Assembly (NCBI GenBank): GCA_016617855.1 | Contig: JAECUM010017372.1 | Coordinates: 1-64,000, forward strand | Length of the DNA stretch: 64,000 nt | Direction of reading: 5' to 3' | DNA from: Megalonaias nervosa | Taxonomy: Eukaryota > Mollusca > Bivalvia > Unionida > Unionidae | In this document: positions 58,380-64,000 of the stretch, one piece after another | Position numbering within the stretch: position 1 is the stretch's first letter | How the letters are laid out: each line of letters opens with the position of its first letter | Program-made: the position numbers and the translations under genes | Notes under the pieces: model-generated | Database searches by the model: none | What the model was told of the DNA's origin: nothing | Seen by the model: the letters and a program-made list of their open reading frames with translations, nothing else

Positions 58380-59480
58380 CCAGAGTAATTATTGGTGTGG
58401 TCCCTCTCAGAATTTACATCATCTGAGGGACCCCCTAGGACTAAAGTTAAAGGGTTTATGTGTATTTGTTATTAGTTTTAAAATTATTGTGCTTTGTGTA
58501 TTATTTTATCAAAATTTGGATTTTATAATTTTGAGGTAGGGTAGATACACCATTCAAATTCGATACATTTCAAGTTAGTGATTCATTTATAATTCTTTTC
58601 CGTATTAAAATTTCTTTAAATATTTTAATAAAGGAAGTAGAAGTTTTTATTTTGAAGAGTAAAAAAAACCCAGCTACAATAGCATAAGCTGCTTAAAACT
58701 ATGATCATATCCTTAATCTCATGGCGCACGTGCACAAACTGTGCTCTCAACCGTGAGCACCATGTGCGCATGTCGCACACTGTCTCTATTTCAAGATTCG
58801 CACTTAGGTGTAATATAGTTTATTTTCGACGTTGGTGTTTGTATGTGTGAAGTATATATGAAAATAATAGATCTTAGATTTATCTAAACATAATCATATT
58901 ATTTAATAGTTATAGAGAGTATAGTATAAGCAAGGTGAGCAGTCTGAAGGTCTAGAGGTTGTCTGTTTGTCGAGTATATCTCAATTGTTTTCTTTACATA
59001 TATCTCGATTCTTTAGGTTTCCTATAGTTCTTGGATAGTAGTCTTTTTTCAGATACATGGTTCATTACTGTGTGTGCTTGAGGGGAGGTCTGGGGCAGCC
59101 CGTACTACCCCACGTTAGTCTCGTAGCTTTGGGGCCACCCCTTTGCCCCCTCCCCCTCATTTGTTTCCAGAGTAGATCTCCCAGGTAGATTCTCAGAAAG
59201 GGATGTCCAAAACATCTTTATTGATATTCACGTATCGTTTTCATAATGTTGATAATGAAGCATATTATCTTATTATATATGTTATTATCATTTCCGATAC
59301 CAGAGTAGACGATTCAACATTGGTCCACATCTTTGTGACGAGGAGCAAGTGAAGGGAATAAAGTGAACCGCGTTTATTTATAGTGGAAGACCGGATCGAA
59401 ACGGATTGAAATTGTTCACCAATCCCAACATGCGTTACAAAATTCAGTCACTTCGCGGAGTCTGTCTTCCAATCCGAAGA
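58380..59480. other. Gene-free stretch before element 2
   Basis: No gene seen. The left end and TIR of element 2 may lie here, but without the right end I cannot place it. Confidence 0.4.
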
Positions 59481-59490
59481 GAGCTGCCTG

Positions 59491-59513
59491 TGACGTCACA
59501 TTCCCTATATAGG
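59491..59513 (+). promoter_or_regulatory. CRE plus TATA promoter of the first gene of element 2
   Basis: TGACGTCA (59491-59498), a perfect CRE palindrome, is followed by CTATATAGG (59505-59513), about 50 bp before the ATG at 59564. This spacing suits a cellular RNA polymerase II promoter. Confidence 0.6.
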
Positions 59514-59563
59514 TGCGCTAGCGTCTGTGTGCAGTGAATCGATGCGGCATAGTTTTGTGAAAC

Positions 59564-60137
59564 ATGACGGAAACTAAGAAGACAATGAATTGGGGTGCAC
59601 CGGCTGTGGAGACGAAAAGCGATGGCATATCAGTGGCTACCAAAGTTAACACAGGACTACTACCAGAAGAGGTTCATTTCAGTTGGGATTTAGTAGATTT
59701 TTTCTCTTCTTCGCAAGAATTTGTTCCAGTACCAGTACCTTCGCCACATTCTCCTTCTTTACCACACGTCGAGGATTTTAAACAAAGACGGAAAGAAGAA
59801 TTGGAGAAATTTTTACAGCAGTAGAAAGACGCAGAACAAGCTTTTCTCCTTGAAAAGCAACAGCGAGAAGAAGAAGAGGCAAGAAGGAAACCACAGGAAG
59901 AAGAAGCAGTAGAGAAGAAACAAGGTCTAGGAGAGAAGGAGAACAGTAAACCTCAAACGGTAACGGTACTCTAGGACATTTTGGCCGAGTTAAGAAGTCT
60001 GAAACAAATGTTATCAGACTTCTTTATTACGACCAAGAGAAAAAGACCTTCCCGAGCCAAACAGCCCAACCCTGTTACTACACCAGAGATACCACCCCTA
60101 GTGATTTCTACCAAATCATTAAAAGTCCACAAGTAGG
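59564..60137 (+). pseudogene. Charged coiled-coil protein of element 2, two amber codons
   Basis: Starts MTETKKTMNWGAPAVETK with an aromatic FSWDLVDFFSSS segment and a Pro/Ser stretch (VPVPSPHSPSLPHVEDF), then a charged coiled coil KQRRKEELEKFLQQ. TAG at 59822-59824 interrupts it. The same frame continues as more coiled coil rich in Glu/Lys/Arg (EKQQREEEEARRK) to a second TAG near 59972, then ILAELRSLKQMLSDFF and a basic tail, ending TAG 60135-60137. Unknown function; it resembles capsid-associated or scaffold coiled-coil proteins only in composition. Both ambers are one transition away from Gln codons. Confidence 0.6.
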
Positions 60138-60419
60138 CCTTGGCCGTGGCAAAGGCTTAAGGCAGTTGAAGCGGATTGCTTCTCGTTCCCGAGTTTGTTC
60201 TAAGAAAAAAACAAACACCCAACGGTCCCTTTTAGGACCACTCACTTCTTTCGAAAAGACATAATATTCATTTTGCCAAATCAATTAAAATTCAAAAAAA
60301 CCTTGTTTAACCCTATGATGTACGTGTTGTGAGTGCGTGAGTGTATACCCTTATTATTTTAAACAATCAAAACCAAGAGACACTTACGTTTTTTCAGTCT
60401 GGTCTATTCTGGTACATAT
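60138..60419. other. Convergent intergenic region of element 2
   Basis: About 280 bp between the 3' ends of the two flanking genes. No ORF, no clear hairpin. Confidence 0.5.
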
Positions 60420-60908
60420 TTAACAATCCAATATCACAACACAACACAACACTTTAAAATAGTTCATAGACTTCTTTTGAGTCTTTTTTCTTCTTTCACT
60501 CTCTCTGTTTTCTGATTTTTCCTCCTCTTCCTCACTTTTTTCTCGTCTTCGTTTCTTTTCTATCTTCTCTTTCTGAACATGTCGGGGTTCTTCCTTTGCG
60601 GAGGGCACCTCTTCTTCTTCTTCCTCCTCCTGCTCCTGTTGTTTCTTAGGGCAATCTGAAGACCAATGCCCTTTCTCTTGACAATGATAACAGGTATCCT
60701 GACTTTTGTTTCTTCTGACACTGGTCTTGCTTTTTTGACGGTCTTGACATTCTGTAGCCCAATGCCCTTTCTTCTGACAGATATAGGAAGTATCTTGACT
60801 TTTATCTCGAAAGGAGGGAGAGTAATCCGTCGGCTTGTCTGAAGAAAACTTTCGTATGACACCTCGCAAAGCTCTAATCAGAAGTTCGATTTCTGTGGGT
60901 TCTTCCAT
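60420..60908 (-). CDS. Zinc-knuckle (CCHC) protein of element 2
   Basis: Intact 162-residue ORF. The N-terminus is helical (MEEPTEIELLIRALRGVIRK). Two related knuckles follow: SYICQKKGHWATEC, where the first Cys of C-x2-C-x4-H-x4-C is Ser, and CYHCQEKGHWSSDC, which is complete. The rest is a long Glu run and mixed Glu/Lys/Arg tail ending in a short hydrophobic, Cys-containing stretch (YFKVLCCVVILDC). CCHC knuckles bind single-stranded nucleic acid, so a genome- or RNA-binding role is likely. A TATATAAAG box lies 53 bp upstream, at the same spacing as in the first gene. It is divergent from the PolB gene. Confidence 0.75.
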   Translation of the reverse strand: MEEPTEIELLIRALRGVIRKFSSDKPTDYSPSFRDKSQDTSYICQKKGHWATECQDRQKSKTSVRRNKSQDTCYHCQEKGHWSSDCPKKQQEQEEEEEEEVPSAKEEPRHVQKEKIEKKRRREKSEEEEEKSENRESERRKKTQKKSMNYFKVLCCVVILDC

Positions 60909-60960
60909 CGTGCTGGTCGGCTTGAGAGTGAAATGAATACTGAGAGGGAAGGCACCAGTC

Positions 60961-60969
60961 CTTTATATA
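60961..60969 (-). promoter_or_regulatory. TATA box of the zinc-knuckle gene
   Basis: Minus-strand TATATAAAG lies 53 bp upstream of the ATG at 60908, in the 135-bp gap shared with the PolB gene start at 61044. Confidence 0.6.
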
Positions 60970-61043
60970 TGCACTGAGTCTGACATGGATATCGAGGGTT
61001 CCATGACGTTTCAAATGTAGTCATTTGACTTTTTGCAGTCAAG

Positions 61044-61694
61044 ATGAAACGATCGCATCATTTCGTAAAGAAAGGAGAAGAAAGTAAGAGGCAGAAACGT
61101 GATTTATCGCCTCGCACAGTAGCTGAAGTTATGGCTCAAATTCATGCCAGTGATTTTGAAGATGAGATGAGTGAGCCAGAATCTAGGCCCAGAGAGTCTA
61201 CACCCAGTCAAAGTCCATCACCACCAGTAAATCCTAAAAAGTACTACCACATTCGAGAGACCGACAAACGCTCCTCTAGAAAATTTAGAACCACAGCCTA
61301 CACATGCACGGTGAAGTTTAAAGATTTCAAGTCCGACGTACCGTTGGAGAAAGCAGAAGGGTTCATCACCGATGTGTGGGATTCTTTGTTAACCACACCG
61401 AAACAGCAATGTGAAGTCAAAGAAGACGATCGCTTGAGACTTTCCATTCATCACGAGAGTTTGAAGTCCCCCGTTTGGGTCGAGTTTAGCAGTCCAGCAG
61501 AATTGACACCTTCCAAAATCATGAACAAGATTCAACACGTACAACAATCCAACGACAAGTTTCACATCACGGACGGAAAAGCGACACTGTTCATGACCTA
61601 CTTGTCTCTTCCCCAAGGGACAGGACATGGCAAAAAAAAAGGTGTTCTTGGTAGACAATCCTCGCAGCATCAAGCGCAGCATCGTTCAAAGTAA
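61044..61694 (+). pseudogene. N-terminal domain of the element-2 PolB, frame broken at an A9 run
   Basis: A 216-codon frame with a basic start (MKRSHHFVKKGEESKRQKR), a Ser/Pro/Glu-rich linker and a folded domain: AEGFITDVWDSLLTTP, DRLRLSIHHESLKSPVWVEF, LTPSKIMNKIQHVQQSND and TYLSLPQGTG. I recall this order (F..L, DRVR, LT...I...I..V.QS, P.G.G) as the domain that precedes PolB in the same polypeptide in related elements. After PQGTGHG the PolB continuation lies in the next frame, and the change falls in the A9 run at 61631-61639. So this is probably the amino end of one gene rather than a separate ORF; a separate overlapping gene is the alternative. Confidence 0.65.
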
Positions 61695-64000
61695 CAACAC
61701 TCAAGACAAGATGTGTTTAGCCCGTGCCATCGTGGTGGGACGAACGTATGCCGACAAGAACGACACGGCAGAATGGAAAAGAGCCTGTCAAACTATTAAG
61801 AAATCTATTCGAGCCAAACAACGAAGAGAAGCAGAACTCCTGTTACAGCAAGCAGGGCTATCCAAAGACACACCCTGTGGCATTCCTGAAATGCAAAATT
61901 TGCAAGACGTCTTGGCTCCACGCTACACCTTGAAAGTACACCCTCAAGAAGTGCGCGGACCTCTGTTGTTTCGAGGCAAAAATTTCAAAGACGGAAAATA
62001 CATTCACGTCTATCATCACGATGAACATTTCGATGCCATTACCAGTATCACTGCATTTCTGGGATACGGTTATTACTGTGAGAAATGTGACTATGGCTAT
62101 AACAATCGAGAGCAACACAAGCATTGCGGATCGAAATGTGAGGGATGTTTAGCCTCTAAGCCCTGTCTAGACCAAGGACAAGAACGAGTGCATTGCCCAG
62201 CTTGTCAGCGCACGTTTGTCAGTACAACATGTTACCAACAACATCTAAAGACGCAAGGTTCACAGCGGAAATGTGCTTGTCAGCTCCTGAGATTGTGCCC
62301 TACTTGTGGACAAGGCATACGTACCAATAATGCCAAGGCGCACGTCTGTTCAGGAAAGAAGCTATGTCACATTTGTCGCCAAAACGTGGACTTGGAACAC
62401 CAATGCTACATTCAAAAATACCAATCCAAACACGAAGAGGAAGATAATGACCAGAAGAAAGGCCATTTCATGTTTTTCGATTTCGAATGCATGCAAGAGA
62501 CTGGCATTCACATTCCTAATTTCTGCGTGGCTCATCGAGCGTGTGAGAAGTGCATCCAAGACCCCATCTTTACTCATTGCCCTCACTGTAGAACGATTCC
62601 TGGAGGACGTGAAAAAATCTTTCGGGGACCAAACACGCTAGCCGATTTTGCCCAATGGATCTTAGACCCTATCGACGAGACGTGGAGCCAAGAAGACATC
62701 GAACATTACGGAGATTGTCATTGCCATGCCACGGTGATGGCTCACAATTTCTCGGGATACGATGGACAGTTTCTTTTGAGATACTAAACGGAACAAAGCA
62801 CCAAACCTCCGAAAGTGACTTTGAACGGAGCCAAAATTACTTCCATGCAAGTGGGTCAAGTGCAGTTTAAAGATTCGATGAGTTACTTGGCCATGCCTTT
62901 GAGTCGCATGCCTAAAACGTTTGGAATGACAGAAATGGCCAAAGGCTATTTTCCACACTTTTTCAATACCGAAGCCAATCAACACACCGTTCTGCCCCAT
63001 TTGCCTGAGGCTCACTACTACGACCCCGACAACATGCGTACCGAACAACGAGAAGCTTTCTACGCTTGGTACCAGACTCACGCCTCGGACCTTTTCGACT
63101 TTCCGGAAGAAATGTTAAAATATTGTCGTTCCGACGTGGACATTTTACGGCGTTGCTGTGGAAAATTTCGAGAACTGTTCATGGAACACGGTGGGCTCGA
63201 CCCTTTGAAAGAAGCTAGCACCATTGCCAAAGCGTGTTCCTTAGTGTACCGTCAACGATTCATGCCCGAAAACACCCTAGCTGTCATCAGTCCTCAAACG
63301 ACCAATTTTGTCAAACGTCAATACTCGGTCAAAGCCCTACGCTGGCTACATTACTTGTGTGACAAGGAAGACAAATGGATCCAACATGCTCGCAACAGAG
63401 GAGGCGAAAAGACCATCGGAAGGTATTCAATGGAAGGCTGAGACTTAGAAAACACCAAGATCGTGTACGAGTTTAACGGGTGCTTATTTCACGGATGTCT
63501 ATCTGCTACCCTCAACATAACACTAAAAATCAGTTTTTACAACGGACCATGGAAGACTTGTACCAGGCTACTTGTCAGCGACGCTTGAAGTTAGAAGAGC
63601 AAGGATACCAAGTGGTAGAAATGTGGGAACGCGAGTACGATCAGCGATCGAAAACCGATCCCGAGTTTAAGCGTATCGTGGAATGTTACAGGCTGGTGTA
63701 CCCACTGAACCCAAGGGACAGTTTGTACGGAGGACGGACGAATGCCACCTGTTTGCTGTACCAAGCCGACGAGGAAAAAGGAGAAGAAATCAAATACTTG
63801 GACGTGTGTTCTCTGTATCCGTACGTGTGCAAATATTGTCACTTTCCTGCAGGGCACACGCAATTGCTGACGGAACACATCGACCTGGACAACATTCGCC
63901 AATACGAAGGATTGATCAAGTGTAAAGTCTTGCCTCTCACGTACTTGTACCATCCCGTTTTACCTCACCATTGCCAAGGAAAACTGATGTTTCCCTTGTG
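61627..64000 (+). pseudogene. PolB: Element-2 DNA polymerase B, broken and cut by the window edge
   Basis: The frame continues the domain before it. A conserved entry (KMCLARAIVVGR) is followed by YHHDEHFDAITSITAFLGYG and a remarkable Cys/His-rich region (about 62080-62420) with six or more C-x2-C pairs. ExoI is FMFFDFECMQETG (about 62470), a CxxC...CPHC box follows, ExoII is MAHNFSGYDGQFLLR (about 62740), ExoIII YCRSDVDILRRC (about 63120), NPRDSLYGGRTNAT (about 63707) and motif A YLDVCSLYPYV (about 63799), then GLIKCKVLPLTYLYHPVLPH. Motifs B and C lie outside the window. Lesions: TAA at 62785-62787, TGA at 63439-63441, and a frame change near 63490-63501. The polymerase would replicate the element from a terminal protein. 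Confidence 0.9.

Larger units (their letters stand above)
59481..64000 (+). mobile_element. Second PolB element (Polinton/adintovirus-like), left part
   Basis: From about 59.5 kb the DNA becomes more GC-balanced and gene-dense: a coiled-coil gene, a convergent zinc-knuckle gene and a long PolB gene that leaves the window. The PolB lineage differs from that of the 29.7-47.6-kb element. The right end and capsid or integrase genes are not visible, so virus-like element versus bare replicon is undecided. The left boundary is approximate. Confidence 0.75.

Noticed and set aside
59564..63441. Reassigned stop codons (alternative genetic code)
   Set aside because: TAG, TAA and TGA all interrupt frames in element 2, and other elements here have both stops and frameshifts, which points to decay.

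Overview
The window is AT-rich invertebrate nuclear DNA, dominated by selfish elements and simple repeats. Long (TA)n, (CATA)n, (CA)n and (GA)n tracts, tRNA-derived SINE heads, a decayed LINE, tyrosine-recombinase relics and two different protein-primed-type PolB elements fit a marine lophotrochozoan genome, perhaps a mollusc such as a cephalopod; that assignment is inference. One host coding exon is recognisable, a minus-strand CXorf38-like exon at about 2.87-3.39 kb.

Layout. 0-12.6 kb: the host exon in intron-like or intergenic DNA, a SINE head (7.58 kb), a ~61-bp tandem array (9.2-9.8 kb) and microsatellites. 12.7-15.3 kb: two degenerate DIRS/Crypton-type tyrosine recombinases. 17.1-19.35 kb: a GC-rich, 5'-truncated, broken LINE on the minus strand. 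19.86-28.11 kb: a very large imperfect inverted repeat carrying divergent tandem arrays and inverted CAGGGCCGG tips. 29.705-47.621 kb: a complete Maverick/Polinton-type element (17.9 kb, 541/542-bp TIRs, ACTGTA target duplication). 48.805-52.864 kb: a foldback element with tips GGTCCTACTAA. 54.1-56.2 kb: more of the repeat family into which the Polinton inserted. 58.1 kb: a histone-type 3' stem-loop on the minus strand. 59.5 kb to the window end: the left part of a second PolB element, of a different lineage and base composition.

Polinton 1 carries an inward-reading gene inside each TIR; a membrane protein and a tail-fibre-like repeat protein (minus strand); then, on the plus strand, packaging ATPase, coiled-coil protein, penton-like protein, small basic virion protein, hexon-type major capsid protein, membrane-active-like protein, pX-like peptide, adenain-type protease, DUF5679-like zinc ribbon and a phospholipase A2-like domain running into a chromodomain integrase; then accessory genes including a NUMOD/HNH homing-type endonuclease, and PolB. 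Together these would give virion assembly, protein-primed replication and integration. Nearly every core gene is frameshifted or carries a stop codon, although the TIRs are about 98% identical by eye.

Element 2 has a charged coiled-coil gene with two amber codons, a zinc-knuckle gene on the minus strand, and a PolB whose N-terminal domain, Cys-rich region, exonuclease and motif A are readable but broken. It runs off the right edge, so its right TIR and capsid genes, if any, are not visible.
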